Below, one piece after another: positions 1-8,087 of a DNA stretch of 64,000 nt. The translations under genes and the position numbers were made by a program. The stretch is from the NCBI GenBank assembly GCA_021324015.1, contig JAJPJX010000158.1, forward strand, positions 20,064 through 84,063. The letters are read 5' to 3'. The DNA comes from Solibacteraceae bacterium. Its GTDB lineage: Bacteria > Acidobacteriota > Terriglobia > Bryobacterales > Bryobacteraceae. The first letter of the stretch is position 1. Every line of letters begins with the position of its first letter. The notes under the pieces were generated by a model that was given only the letters and a program-made list of their open reading frames with translations, was not told where the DNA came from and searched no databases.

Positions 1-1
1 G

Positions 2-412
2 GCGGTACTGCTGCGCTTCGCCGAATCCGGCCGCCTGGAGGAGCACCGCCAGCGTATGCTACACAATGGCAGCGAGCGTCTGGCCGCGGTCCTGGCCGCC
101 TGCGAGCGGTACCTGCCGCCGGAAGCGCGCTTTACCCGTCCGCAGGGGGGGATGAATCTCTGGGTGCGCCTTCCCGAACCTCTGGACGCCGGCGAACTGC
201 TGGCCCGCGCTCTGCGAGAGCAGGTGGCCTATCTGCCTGGCCGGTACTTCGCGGTTTCCCGCCCGGAGCCCGGCTCCCTGCGTTTGAGTTTTGCCGGTTT
301 GACGCCGGAGGAAATCCGGAGGGGACTCTCGATCCTGGGAGGGATCTTCGGGGAAGAGTTGGAGCGAGTGCGGGCCAACCGGGCGGTCGAGCCGGCTCCG
401 GCCCTGGTCTGA
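2..412 (+). CDS. PLP-dependent aminotransferase / MocR-type regulator, C-terminal part (gene cut by window edge)
   Basis: The frame is open from base 2, so the start lies outside the window. The 136 visible residues fit the C-terminal small domain of fold-type I PLP aminotransferases, as found alone or fused to a GntR-type DNA-binding domain (MocR family): a [11 protein letters not shown] strand-turn in the middle, then LPGRYFAVS and LRLSFAGL. The gene ends 34 bases before pdxS on the same strand. PdxR, a MocR-family regulator of pdxST, commonly lies next to pdxST, so a PdxR-like regulator is my first hypothesis. Because the N-terminal half is missing, a plain 2-aminoadipate-type aminotransferase cannot be excluded. 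Confidence 0.75.
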   Translation, partial: AVLLRFAESGRLEEHRQRMLHNGSERLAAVLAACERYLPPEARFTRPQGGMNLWVRLPEPLDAGELLARALREQVAYLPGRYFAVSRPEPGSLRLSFAGLTPEEIRRGLSILGGIFGEELERVRANRAVEPAPALV

Positions 413-446
413 GCACCAAGTGATCGGAAAGGATTTTGGAGGCTGT

Positions 447-1331
447 ATGTTTTTGGACGAGACGTTTCGAGTCAAGGTTGGCCTGGCGGAGATGCTGAAG
501 GGCGGCGTCATCATGGACGTCACCAACGCCGAGCAGGCCCAGATCGCGGAAAGAGCCGGCGCGGCCGCCGTCATGGCACTGGAGCGCGTGCCGGCCGACA
601 TTCGCAAGGAGGGCGGCGTGGCGCGCATGGCGCCCATCAGCAAGATCCGCGAAATCATGCAGACGGTCAGCATCCCGGTGATGGCCAAGGCGCGCATCGG
701 CCATTTCATGGAAGCGCGGGTGCTCGAGGCGCTGGGGGTGGATTATATCGACGAGAGCGAGGTTCTCACCCCGGCCGACGAAGAGCATCACATCGACAAG
801 AAGAATTTCAAGGTGCCCTTCGTCTGCGGCGCGCGCAACCTGGGCGAGGCCTTGCGGCGCATCGCCGAAGGCGCTGCGATGATCCGCACGAAGGGTGAGG
901 CCGGCTCGGGCAATATTGTGGAGGCTGTGCGCCACATGCGGACCATCCAGAAAGAGATGAAGCAGCTCACCGTGCTGGGCAAGGAAGAACTCGTGCATGA
1001 AGCCAAGAATCTGGGGGCCCCGCTGGAGCTGGTGGAATACGCGGCCCAGCACGGCAAACTGCCGGTGCCCAACTTCTCGGCCGGAGGCATCGCCACGCCG
1101 GCGGACGCCGCGCTGGTGATGCAGCTTGGCGCCGAAGCCGTCTTCGTGGGTTCAGGGATTTTCAAATCCAGCGATCCGGAAGCGCGCGCCAAGGCCATCG
1201 TCAAGGCGGCCACTTACTACAACGATCCGGCCAAGCTGCTCGAGGCGAGCGAAGAGCTGGGCATGGGTATGCCCGGCCTGGACGTCTCCAAGCTCCAGGA
1301 GTCCGAATTGCTGCAGACCCGGGGCTGGTAA
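447..1331 (+). CDS. pdxS: Pyridoxal 5'-phosphate synthase, synthase subunit PdxS
   Basis: PdxS condenses ribose 5-phosphate, glyceraldehyde 3-phosphate and ammonia to make PLP in the DXP-independent pathway; ammonia comes from PdxT. The product is 294 residues, the usual length, and the catalytic positions sit at their classical numbers: Asp24 (VIMDVT), Lys81 (VMAKARIGH) and Lys149 (IRTKGE). This numbering supports the ATG at 447 over a GTG nine codons upstream, and a GGAGG at 438-442 precedes it. The stop codon overlaps the pdxT start (TAATG), so translation is probably coupled. Identification is very secure. Confidence 0.98.
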   Translation: MFLDETFRVKVGLAEMLKGGVIMDVTNAEQAQIAERAGAAAVMALERVPADIRKEGGVARMAPISKIREIMQTVSIPVMAKARIGHFMEARVLEALGVDYIDESEVLTPADEEHHIDKKNFKVPFVCGARNLGEALRRIAEGAAMIRTKGEAGSGNIVEAVRHMRTIQKEMKQLTVLGKEELVHEAKNLGAPLELVEYAAQHGKLPVPNFSAGGIATPADAALVMQLGAEAVFVGSGIFKSSDPEARAKAIVKAATYYNDPAKLLEASEELGMGMPGLDVSKLQESELLQTRGW

Positions 1332-1909
1332 TGCGCCGGGCCGGCATACTCGCGCTGCAAGGGGATTTCGAGGCACACGGCCGGACGCTGGCCCGCCTGG
1401 GCGCCGAGCCAGTGTTCGTCCGCACCGCCGCCGAGCTGGATGCGGTGGACGGCCTCATCATCCCGGGTGGCGAGAGCACCACCATGCTCAAGCTTTTGCG
1501 CCTCGAGGACCTGCTGGAGCCCTTGCGCGAGTTCGGCCGGCGGAAGCCCATCTTCGGCACGTGCGCGGGCGCCATCCTGCTGGCCACGGGCGTCACCCAT
1601 CCGGAGCAGGAAAGCCTGGCATTGATGGACATCGACGTGGAGCGCAACGCATATGGCCGCCAGATCGACAGCCGCGTGGCGCGGCTGTCGCCCGAGGAGG
1701 AGTTTGCCGCCCGCACCGAGCCGGGCGACCTGGAAGCCGTGTTCATTCGTGCGCCGATCATCCGCCGGGTGGGAGGCGCGGCGCGGGTGCTGGCCCGGTT
1801 TCTGGACGATCCCGTGCTGGTGGAACAGGGCTCGCACCTGGTGGCGACCTTCCACCCTGAGCTCACCACCGATACACGGGTGCACGGCCTGTTCCTGGGG
1901 AAGCTGTGA
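1331..1909 (+). CDS. pdxT: Pyridoxal 5'-phosphate synthase, glutaminase subunit PdxT
   Basis: PdxT is a class I glutamine amidotransferase that hydrolyses glutamine and channels ammonia to PdxS. The 192-residue protein has the family's oxyanion segment PGGEST at about 45-50, the nucleophile Cys78 in FGTCAGA, and the His175/Glu177 pair in TFHPELT, which completes the triad. Its ATG shares a base with the pdxS stop, and its own stop overlaps the next gene's GTG start, so the three genes form a tightly packed operon. Confidence 0.97.
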   Translation: MRRAGILALQGDFEAHGRTLARLGAEPVFVRTAAELDAVDGLIIPGGESTTMLKLLRLEDLLEPLREFGRRKPIFGTCAGAILLATGVTHPEQESLALMDIDVERNAYGRQIDSRVARLSPEEEFAARTEPGDLEAVFIRAPIIRRVGGAARVLARFLDDPVLVEQGSHLVATFHPELTTDTRVHGLFLGKL

Positions 1910-2334
1910 ACGGCAAGACACGCGTGCTGTTCCTGTGCATCGGGAACGCCTGCCGCAGCCAGATGGCGGAAGGCTTCGCCCGGAAGTATGGAGCGGACGT
2001 GCTGGTGCCGGCCAGCGCCGGGCTGGCTCCGGCCCTGACGGTGGCGCGCGACACCATTCGCGCCATGGACGAAAAGAATATCGACCTGCGCGATCATTTT
2101 CCCAAAGGCATCCAGCAACTCGGCAAGGCGCGCTTTGACCTGATCATCAACATGAGCGGGGTGGAACCGCCCCAGCCGATGAGCGCTCCGATACGCGAAT
2201 GGCAGGTCCGCGATCCCATTGCTGAAAAGTACGACGTTCACTGCAAGGTCCGCGACGAGATCGAAACCCGGATAATGGAACTGATCCTGGAATTGCGCCG
2301 CGCGCAGAAAAAATCGGGGCTCGAAGGCCGGTAA
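1906..2334 (+). CDS. Low-molecular-weight phosphatase fold protein (arsenate reductase-like)
   Basis: The protein is 142 residues long, starts at a GTG overlapping the pdxT stop, and has the LMW-PTPase P-loop Cys-X5-Arg-Ser (C11-IGNAC-R17-S18) directly after the first strand. A VRDPIA segment near residue 100 carries the general-acid Asp of the fold. This fold is shared by thioredoxin-coupled arsenate reductases (ArsC) and protein tyrosine phosphatases. Databases call very similar proteins arsenate reductase, but there is no ars operon here; the gene is attached to pdxST. The substrate is therefore open. Confidence 0.85.
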   Translation: MNGKTRVLFLCIGNACRSQMAEGFARKYGADVLVPASAGLAPALTVARDTIRAMDEKNIDLRDHFPKGIQQLGKARFDLIINMSGVEPPQPMSAPIREWQVRDPIAEKYDVHCKVRDEIETRIMELILELRRAQKKSGLEGR

Positions 2335-2359
2335 CACCGCGGCTTTTCGAGGAAACCCC

Positions 2360-2388
2360 TTGCGCGCCGTTCGCCTTTCGGACATAAT
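2360..2388 (+). promoter_or_regulatory. Putative sigma70-type promoter
   Basis: TTGCGC at 2360-2365 and CATAAT at 2383-2388 are separated by 17 bases and lie about 50 bases before the GTG of the next small gene. The elements are recognised by eye only. Confidence 0.4.
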
Positions 2389-2437
2389 ACTGCTCACAGA
2401 GTTGGTATGATTCCGCACCGGGGAGGCGTCTCGCACA

Positions 2438-2770
2438 GTGCGAACCACTTTGGTTACCGCCCTGAGTGATTGTGTAGCCTATCGCAAACGCAGATCGGCC
2501 CGCCGTTTCCTGCAAGGCCTCTCGACCGATGAACTCCAGTACATCGCGGAGTTCGTGGGCTGCTGCATCCTGGAGCGCCCCGGCCGGAAGGCATGCAGCC
2601 GCCGGGAGGTGGCCGAGGGCATCACGCATTTCGAGAGCAGCCGGCCTGCCTGCGCACCCCCGGACCGGATCGACGACCAGGAACACAAGATGATCCTGCT
2701 GCTCGAATACCTGTGCCGCAGCGGCCTCGCACAGTATTCTCTCGCCCTCAGAGCCCGACAAAGCGGATGA
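2438..2770 (+). CDS. Hypothetical protein, 110 residues
   Basis: I do not recognise this protein. It starts at a GTG preceded by GGGGAGG (about 2420-2426) and follows a plausible promoter. The N-terminal half has the pattern of a short helical bundle (ALSDCVAYRKRRSARRFL, then DELQYIAEFVGCCILER), and the rest is charged and polar. No signal peptide or membrane segment is visible. The upstream promoter and ribosome binding site support a real, independently transcribed gene, but the function is unknown. Confidence 0.6.
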   Translation: MRTTLVTALSDCVAYRKRRSARRFLQGLSTDELQYIAEFVGCCILERPGRKACSRREVAEGITHFESSRPACAPPDRIDDQEHKMILLLEYLCRSGLAQYSLALRARQSG

Positions 2771-2836
2771 AAAATTGGCTGCCAGCGCCGTCACCGCGAG
2801 CCGGAATTCCGCATCGCTATACTGGAAGAGTCAGCA

Positions 2837-3016
2837 ATGCCCCTCTACGAGTATCGTTGCCGGACCTGCGGCAAAACGTTTGAAATGCTCCGCCGGATGC
2901 AGGATGCGGACCGGGACCTGGAGTGCCCGGACTGCCGCTCGGAGGAAGTCGAGCGGCTGCTCTCGACGTTTGCCACCGGCGCGTGCAGCACGTCCGGTTC
3001 GGGCCGGTTCACCTGA
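2837..3016 (+). CDS. FmdB-family zinc-ribbon protein, 59 residues
   Basis: Too short for most gene calls but clear: it begins MPLYEYRCRTCGKTFE and continues with ECPDCRS about 20 residues later, the two Cys-X2-Cys knuckles of the FmdB/CxxC_CxxC regulatory-protein family. The C-terminal tail is rich in Gly, Ser and Thr and has one more Cys. GGAAGAG about eight bases upstream can serve as ribosome binding site. Family members are small zinc-binding proteins found beside many unrelated genes; their role is not established. Confidence 0.88.
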   Translation: MPLYEYRCRTCGKTFEMLRRMQDADRDLECPDCRSEEVERLLSTFATGACSTSGSGRFT

Positions 3017-3086
3017 GCGCGCTGAGCGGCGGCCGGTCGGCCGCCTGTTTCCCCGCGGTTTCCGGGGCGTGCTAGGATCAACCCAG

Positions 3087-3470
3087 ATGCCTCTTGGGGA
3101 CCTTACGCGACAACTCGCCGCGGAAGCTTTACGCAGCGCCGCTGCGCCGGCGCCGCCGGCGTCCGCGCCGCAAGCGGAGAGCTTGCACGCTGTTATGCTT
3201 GCCCAGGTGCAGGCCATGCAGCGCGCCCTGAAGGAAGACGAGGAGCTGGTGGTGCTATTCCAAGCCGGCGGCGAGAGTGTGCGGGTACTCGAGTTCTTCT
3301 CTCCGTCGCCGCAGGTGCTGGTCATGACCGGCACGGATCCGGCGCGGAACATGATCCGTGTCATCGCGCCGGTGGATTCCGTGCAACTCGTGTGCAAAGT
3401 GGTGAAGGCTGCTCCGCAGACCAAGCCGGCACGCATCAGCTTCCTCGCGCCCCGGCCGAAACCCGAGTAG
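3087..3470 (+). CDS. Hypothetical protein, 127 residues
   Basis: I do not recognise a family. The N-terminus has an Ala/Pro-rich linker at about 20-30, followed by a compact segment with alternating hydrophobic strands (EELVVLFQAG, VRVLEFFSPSPQVLVMTG, RVIAPVDSVQLVCKVVK), suggestive of a small beta-rich domain. It ends with a basic Pro-rich tail. AGGA precedes the ATG by about nine bases. No signal peptide. It lies 70 bases after the FmdB-like gene on the same strand and may be co-transcribed with it. Confidence 0.6.
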   Translation: MPLGDLTRQLAAEALRSAAAPAPPASAPQAESLHAVMLAQVQAMQRALKEDEELVVLFQAGGESVRVLEFFSPSPQVLVMTGTDPARNMIRVIAPVDSVQLVCKVVKAAPQTKPARISFLAPRPKPE

Positions 3471-3619
3471 ACGCGGGGAGGAGGGATGAGTCAGAAGGCA
3501 GGAGTTCGCATGGCGGCCATTCCGGCTGCCATATTCCAAAGAATATCAAGGGCGAAGTTCTTGACCAGTTAGTACCGCTTCGCGGCGGACATACGGCCGC
3601 AGCCCAGCTACCATGGTGT

Positions 3620-4765
3620 ATGCTCACGCTCCGCCCTATTGTTTGCGCCTGTGGTTTTTTCCTGGCCGCGTCCCTGTGGGCCCAAACCGGCCAGCAGGCT
3701 CCTGCCGCTCCGCCGGCCCCCGACGTCCTGCTCTTCACCAACGGGGAGAAACTGATCGGGCACCTGGTGCGCTCTACCGGCTCTTCGGTGGTTTTCAAAA
3801 GCGACAGCGTCGGCGAAGTCACCGTGGACTGGAGCAAGATTAAGGAACTCCGCGCGGCGGGGCAGTACGCCGTGGTGCAGAAGGATGTGAAGCTGGGCAA
3901 GCACGAAGACGCCTCCAAGATTCCCCAGGGAACGGTGTCCGCCAGCGATCAGAAACTGGAGGTCCAACCCGGCCAGGGACGCCCCCCGGAAACCATTCCG
4001 GTCAGCAACTCCGCCTATGTGATCGACCAGGCTACCTTCCAGCGCGCGGTATTGCGTAAAGCCGGCTTCTTCCAAGACTGGACGGGCGCTCTGACGGCAG
4101 GCGCCTCGCTGGTTGAGGCCACCCAACATAACCGCACCTTCACTGGCGGCATCAGCCTGGTGCGCGTCATGCCTACCGAAAGCTGGTTGGAGCGGAGCAA
4201 CCGCACGACGTTTGACCTCACCGGCTCTTACGGAAAGCTCTCGCAGCCCGGCGCGCCGGTTCTGAAGACCGCCATCTACCATCTGGACGCCGAGCGCGAC
4301 GAGTACCTCACGTCACGAGTGTACGGCTTCGGCCAGATGGCCCTCGACCACAACTACTCGCAGGGTTTGAGCCTGCAACAGGCCTACGGGGGCGGCATTG
4401 GTTGGACGGTGATCCGCCGTGACCGGCAGGAACTCGACCTGAAAGGCAGCTTGAACTACGTGGGGCAGAGCTTCCTCGCACCCAACAGCGCCCTGAACCA
4501 ACACCTGGTAGGATCCACGTTCGGCGAAAATTTCAGCCAGAAGTTCGCCCGCGGCCTCGTTTTCACCGAGGAGCTTTCCGCCACGCCCTCATGGAACAAT
4601 ACCAGCGCCTATTCGGCCGCCGCAAATGCGGCGCTGCTCATCCCGGTGTACAAGCGTTTGAGCGTAAATCTGAGCACCACGGACACCTTCCTGAACAATC
4701 CGCCGCCGGGGTTCCGGAAGATGTCGTTTCAGTTCACGATGGGCGCCACCTACACGCTGCGGTGA
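3620..4765 (+). CDS. DUF481-type outer-membrane beta-barrel protein
   Basis: A 381-residue exported protein. MLTLRPIVCACGFFLAASLWAQ is a signal peptide with cleavage after WAQ, which is why I prefer the ATG at 3620. Residues about 38-75 resemble the small beta unit (LLFTNGEKLIGHLV... VDWSKIKEL) that often precedes DUF481 domains. From about 150 on, amphipathic strands alternate and the chain ends in MGATYTLR, consistent with a barrel inserted by the BAM machinery. The family is named after an uncharacterised porin-like fold; substrate unknown. It ends three bases before the convergent cupin gene. Confidence 0.75.
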   Translation: MLTLRPIVCACGFFLAASLWAQTGQQAPAAPPAPDVLLFTNGEKLIGHLVRSTGSSVVFKSDSVGEVTVDWSKIKELRAAGQYAVVQKDVKLGKHEDASKIPQGTVSASDQKLEVQPGQGRPPETIPVSNSAYVIDQATFQRAVLRKAGFFQDWTGALTAGASLVEATQHNRTFTGGISLVRVMPTESWLERSNRTTFDLTGSYGKLSQPGAPVLKTAIYHLDAERDEYLTSRVYGFGQMALDHNYSQGLSLQQAYGGGIGWTVIRRDRQELDLKGSLNYVGQSFLAPNSALNQHLVGSTFGENFSQKFARGLVFTEELSATPSWNNTSAYSAAANAALLIPVYKRLSVNLSTTDTFLNNPPPGFRKMSFQFTMGATYTLR

Positions 4766-4768
4766 GCG

Positions 4769-5644
4769 TTATTCTTCGTGCCGTGGGAAAGGATAGCGGG
4801 AGCGGATGGCCAGGATGTGCGCCTTGGGCACGCTGGGATCTTCGCGGTTGTAGAAGCCCACGGTGCAGTTCAGGCGGATGAAATAGGCGTCGCCCGCTTT
4901 GGCGGGATGCCGGCCTTCGATTCCGTCCATGCCGCCGCCGGCCACCATGTCACCCTGCCCGTTCAGGACGAAATAAATCTCTTCCTCGCGGTCGTGGTGG
5001 TGCGGGAAGTTCGTGCCTCCGGGGGCAAATTCCATCACGAACAGGCTGGTGAGGACGTGGCCCGCAGCCAGGCGGTCGCGCGTGCTGTGAACGTCTCCCA
5101 TCATGAGCTGATACAGGGTTGAGGGCGGGTGGCCGCCCACCACCTGTTTCTTGACCTCGTCCAGGTTGGCGATCAGGAGCTTGGCGGGCGGCGTGACCTG
5201 GGTACCGCGCGGAATTTTATAGCCCATGACCATGACGCGGCAAGGCCGGGAGGAGGAATTCGCCAGATTGTGCGCAATCTCCGGCGGAAAATACATGAAG
5301 TCGTTCTGGCGCACCGCATGCTCTTCGGAGCCATAGTGCACCTTGCCCTCACCCTCCAGGACAAAGTAGATCTGTTCTTCGGCCGGATAGTTCACCGTGG
5401 CGCTGGCCCCGCCCGGGTCCACGGTCAGTTCTCCGTAGCGCGCCACGCCGCGCGCGATGCTGGTTTCGGAATCCCCGGCGCCGAACAGCGGCCGGTAGTG
5501 GGCGGTCGGGCTGCTGACGTCCGAGGGCTTTTCCGCCACCTCTGGCAGATACCGGTGCAGGAACGTAGGATCCACCTTGCGTTCCGCGCCGGGGGCCGAA
5601 ACCGCCCAGCCGAGGAGAAGGACAGCGACAACAGGTCGGAACAT
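4769..5644 (-). CDS. Exported two-domain cupin protein
   Basis: The 291-residue protein starts with a signal peptide (MFRPVVAVLLLGWAVSAPGA). Two cupin domains follow. The first, about 65-155, has EEQIYFVLEGEGKVHYG and FPPEIAHN; the second, about 190-285, has HHHDREEEIYFVLNGQG. The second keeps the His-X-His...Glu metal motif, while the first lacks the paired His of motif 1 and may not bind metal. Bicupins cover many dioxygenases, isomerases and storage proteins, and I cannot assign a substrate. It is followed by the hydrolase gene on the same strand only 5 bases away in the genome, with the hydrolase upstream. Confidence 0.8.
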   Translation of the reverse strand: MFRPVVAVLLLGWAVSAPGAERKVDPTFLHRYLPEVAEKPSDVSSPTAHYRPLFGAGDSETSIARGVARYGELTVDPGGASATVNYPAEEQIYFVLEGEGKVHYGSEEHAVRQNDFMYFPPEIAHNLANSSSRPCRVMVMGYKIPRGTQVTPPAKLLIANLDEVKKQVVGGHPPSTLYQLMMGDVHSTRDRLAAGHVLTSLFVMEFAPGGTNFPHHHDREEEIYFVLNGQGDMVAGGGMDGIEGRHPAKAGDAYFIRLNCTVGFYNREDPSVPKAHILAIRSRYPFPRHEE

Positions 5645-5649
5645 GTCCG

Positions 5650-6276
5650 CTATGGTATCAGTATGCGAAAGGCCCGGAGGGCCGCCTGCGCGGCGCGGGA
5701 CGGCGGTGCCAGATCGTGGCCCGCACGCTCCACTGGTTCGAGGGCCGTGCGCCCCGGGATCAGTTCCAGCGCGGCGCGCATCTCTTCGAGCGAGCCGAAC
5801 GGATCCCGCGTGCCGTGCAGGAAGAGCACCGGCATGCGCAGGTCCGGAAGGTGGGCCGTGCGGGGTTTTTCGGGGCGGCCCGGAGGGTGCAGCGGGTAAG
5901 AGAGCAGCAGCAGTCCCTCCGCCGTTTCCGGTTCAGCCGCGGCCAGCATACTGGCCTGGCGCCCGCCGTAGGAGTGGCCGCCCAGGAACACCCGGCCGGC
6001 GACCTGCCCTCTCAGGAACGCCGCTGCCTGCCGCAGCCCTTCGCGATCACGGGCGGCATTGGCCGGGTGCGGCGGACCGTGCGGACGCTCCTGCCGGAAG
6101 GGGAGGTCGATCCGCAAAACCGTCAGGCCCGCCGCCCGAAACGTCTCGGCCACGGCGGCGAGAAGGGGGGCCCGCGCATTCGATCCGGCGCCGTGTGCCA
6201 GCACCAAGCCGTCCCGGCCCCCGCGGTCGAGGATGCCGCGCACCAGCCCCCCCGAGATTACCTCGCTCTCGCCCAT
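5650..6276 (-). CDS. Alpha/beta-hydrolase of the KANL3/Tex30 type
   Basis: A 208-residue cytoplasmic protein with the alpha/beta-hydrolase layout: oxyanion-hole strand LVLAHGAGSN at about 24-33, nucleophile elbow GGHSYGGR with Ser102, an acid in HGTRDPFG near 155, and His in AGHDLAP near 187. The Gly-His-Ser-Tyr-Gly-Gly elbow and short length match the KANL3/Tex30 group of predicted hydrolases (dienelactone-hydrolase-like). Substrate unknown. It lies downstream of etfBA on the same strand and directly upstream of the cupin gene, so it may be the middle of a longer transcript. Confidence 0.85.
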   Translation of the reverse strand: MGESEVISGGLVRGILDRGGRDGLVLAHGAGSNARAPLLAAVAETFRAAGLTVLRIDLPFRQERPHGPPHPANAARDREGLRQAAAFLRGQVAGRVFLGGHSYGGRQASMLAAAEPETAEGLLLLSYPLHPPGRPEKPRTAHLPDLRMPVLFLHGTRDPFGSLEEMRAALELIPGRTALEPVERAGHDLAPPSRAAQAALRAFRILIP

Positions 6277-6297
6277 TCGCCTGGGTTGACGGCCGGC

Positions 6298-7287
6298 TTA
6301 TTGCCGGGCCTTCTGGATTTCTTCCACCAGCGCCGGGACTACCTGGAAGAGGTCGCCCACGACACCGTAGTCCGCCACCTCGAAGATGGGCGCATTCGCG
6401 TCCTTGTTGATGGCCACCACGGTTTTGGATCCCTTCATGCCCACCAGGTGCTGGATGGCTCCGGAAATGCCCACGGCGAGGTACAGTTTCGGCGAGACGG
6501 TCTGGCCGGAGCTGCCGACCTGCCGCTCCATGGGCAGCCAGCCGGCGTCGCAGATGGGCCGCGAGGCCGCCAGTTCGGCGCCCAGCGCATCGGCCAGCTT
6601 CTGCACCAGCGGAATGTTCTCCGCTTCCTTGATGCCACGGCCCACCGAGACAATCATCTCCGCCGCGGTCAGGTCCACGGCGCGCTGGGATTCGCGGAAC
6701 ATCTCCAGGGGCCTGGTACGGATCTCGCCAGCCGTAAGCTGTGGTTGGAATGCCTCCACGGCGGCTGCGCCGGCTTCCACCTGATCGGCGCGATAGGCGC
6801 CCGCCTGGAGCGAGGCGAACTGCGGCGCCTCGCCCGACAGCCGCACATCGGCGTTGATCTTGCCCTGAAACAACTGCCGCACCAGCACGAGTTGGCCGCT
6901 ATCGACGCGGTGCGCAATCACGTCGCTGACCAGCACGCGTCCCAGCGAGGTGGCCAGCTTGGGAGCGAAATCGCGCACCTGGTAGGTGTGCGGAAACAGC
7001 ACGATCCGCGGCTGCGCCTGCGCGATCAACTGCCGCAGGGCCGCGGTATAGCCGTCCGGCGTGTACTCCTTGAGCAGGGTGTGCTCGATGCAGTAGACCT
7101 TGTCCAGCTTCTTGCCGGCCAGTTCCGCGGCCAGCGGCCCGATGCCTTCGCCCAGCACCGCGGCCGCAGCCGGTGCGCCCAGCTCCCGGCCCAACTGCTG
7201 GGCGGCGGCCAGCGTCTCCCACGACATGCGGTTCCACGCGGGCGCCCCCGCGGCGCCGCGCTGCTCCATGACCACCAGGATGCTCAT
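6298..7287 (-). CDS. etfA: Electron transfer flavoprotein, alpha subunit
   Basis: The 329-residue product begins MSILVVMEQRG and has the N-terminal ETF domain followed by the C-terminal FAD-binding domain, recognisable by SVGRGI, SGQTVSPKLYLAVGISG and GSKTVVAINKDANAPIF. EtfAB carries electrons from acyl-CoA dehydrogenases and other flavin dehydrogenases to the quinone pool. Its ATG overlaps the etfB stop (ATGA), so the pair is translationally coupled and made in equal amounts. Confidence 0.97.
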   Translation of the reverse strand: MSILVVMEQRGAAGAPAWNRMSWETLAAAQQLGRELGAPAAAAVLGEGIGPLAAELAGKKLDKVYCIEHTLLKEYTPDGYTAALRQLIAQAQPRIVLFPHTYQVRDFAPKLATSLGRVLVSDVIAHRVDSGQLVLVRQLFQGKINADVRLSGEAPQFASLQAGAYRADQVEAGAAAVEAFQPQLTAGEIRTRPLEMFRESQRAVDLTAAEMIVSVGRGIKEAENIPLVQKLADALGAELAASRPICDAGWLPMERQVGSSGQTVSPKLYLAVGISGAIQHLVGMKGSKTVVAINKDANAPIFEVADYGVVGDLFQVVPALVEEIQKARQ

Positions 7288-8057
7288 AGGACTCGCGCCT
7301 CGAATTTCAGTTTCTCCACCAGTTGGGCCGCGGCCTCTTTGGGCGCGCCCTCGAAAAGCTGTGTGCGCTTGGTGCGCTCCGGCGCATAGATCCGCTCCAG
7401 CCGGAGTCCGGCTCCCGCCGGGCTGACCCCGAGTCCGGCCGCCGTCAGCTTGCGGATCTCTTTGGTTTTGGCTTTCTTGATCCCCATCAGGGTGGCGTAG
7501 CGCAGCTTGTTAATACCGGACTGAATGGTCAGCAGCGCCGGAAGGGGCATTTCCACGTGCTGGAACCAGCCGTCTTCCAGTTCCCGTTTCACGCGGATGG
7601 AGCCGTCCTGCTTCTCCACCTGCATGATGATGGTGGCGTGCGGCATGCCCAGCAATTCCGCCAGGATCACGCCGGTCTGGCCGTAGCCCAGGTCGTCGGA
7701 CTGCAGCCCGGTGAGGACCAGGTCGGGTTTTTCCGGCGCGAGCGCGGCGGCCAGCAGCCGCGCCGCTCCTAGCGGATCGTAGCTCCCCAAGTCCTCTTCT
7801 TCGATGTGAATCGCCCGGTCCGCGCCCTTGGCCAGCGCCTCGCGGATGGTCTGCGAGGCCCGCGCGGGGCCGGCGCACAGCACCACTACCTCGCCCGAGT
7901 GCCGCTCCTTGAGTTGCAGGCCCTCCTCCAAGGCATATGCGTCCGGTTCGTTGATTTCGTAACTGAGATCGTCTTCCTGGATCCAGTTGCCCTGGGCCGC
8001 GATGCGCAGAAGGGAATCCCGGGCAGGGACTTGTTTGACGCAAACGACGATTTTCAT
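7284..8057 (-). CDS. etfB: Electron transfer flavoprotein, beta subunit
   Basis: The product starts MKIVVCVKQVPARDS, the standard EtfB N-terminus, so I use the ATG at 8057 rather than a TTG five codons upstream; length is then 257 residues. The middle holds the AMP-binding-region motifs DLVLTGLQSDDLGYGQTG and LAELLGMPHAT. It binds AMP and forms the heterodimer with EtfA. It lies 30 bases downstream of fabF on the same strand, an unusual neighbour that may place ETF and fatty-acid synthesis genes in one transcript. Confidence 0.96.
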   Translation of the reverse strand: MKIVVCVKQVPARDSLLRIAAQGNWIQEDDLSYEINEPDAYALEEGLQLKERHSGEVVVLCAGPARASQTIREALAKGADRAIHIEEEDLGSYDPLGAARLLAAALAPEKPDLVLTGLQSDDLGYGQTGVILAELLGMPHATIIMQVEKQDGSIRVKRELEDGWFQHVEMPLPALLTIQSGINKLRYATLMGIKKAKTKEIRKLTAAGLGVSPAGAGLRLERIYAPERTKRTQLFEGAPKEAAAQLVEKLKFEARVL

Positions 8058-8087
8058 AGGCTGATCCGGCAAGCCCGGAAGCTTGCC

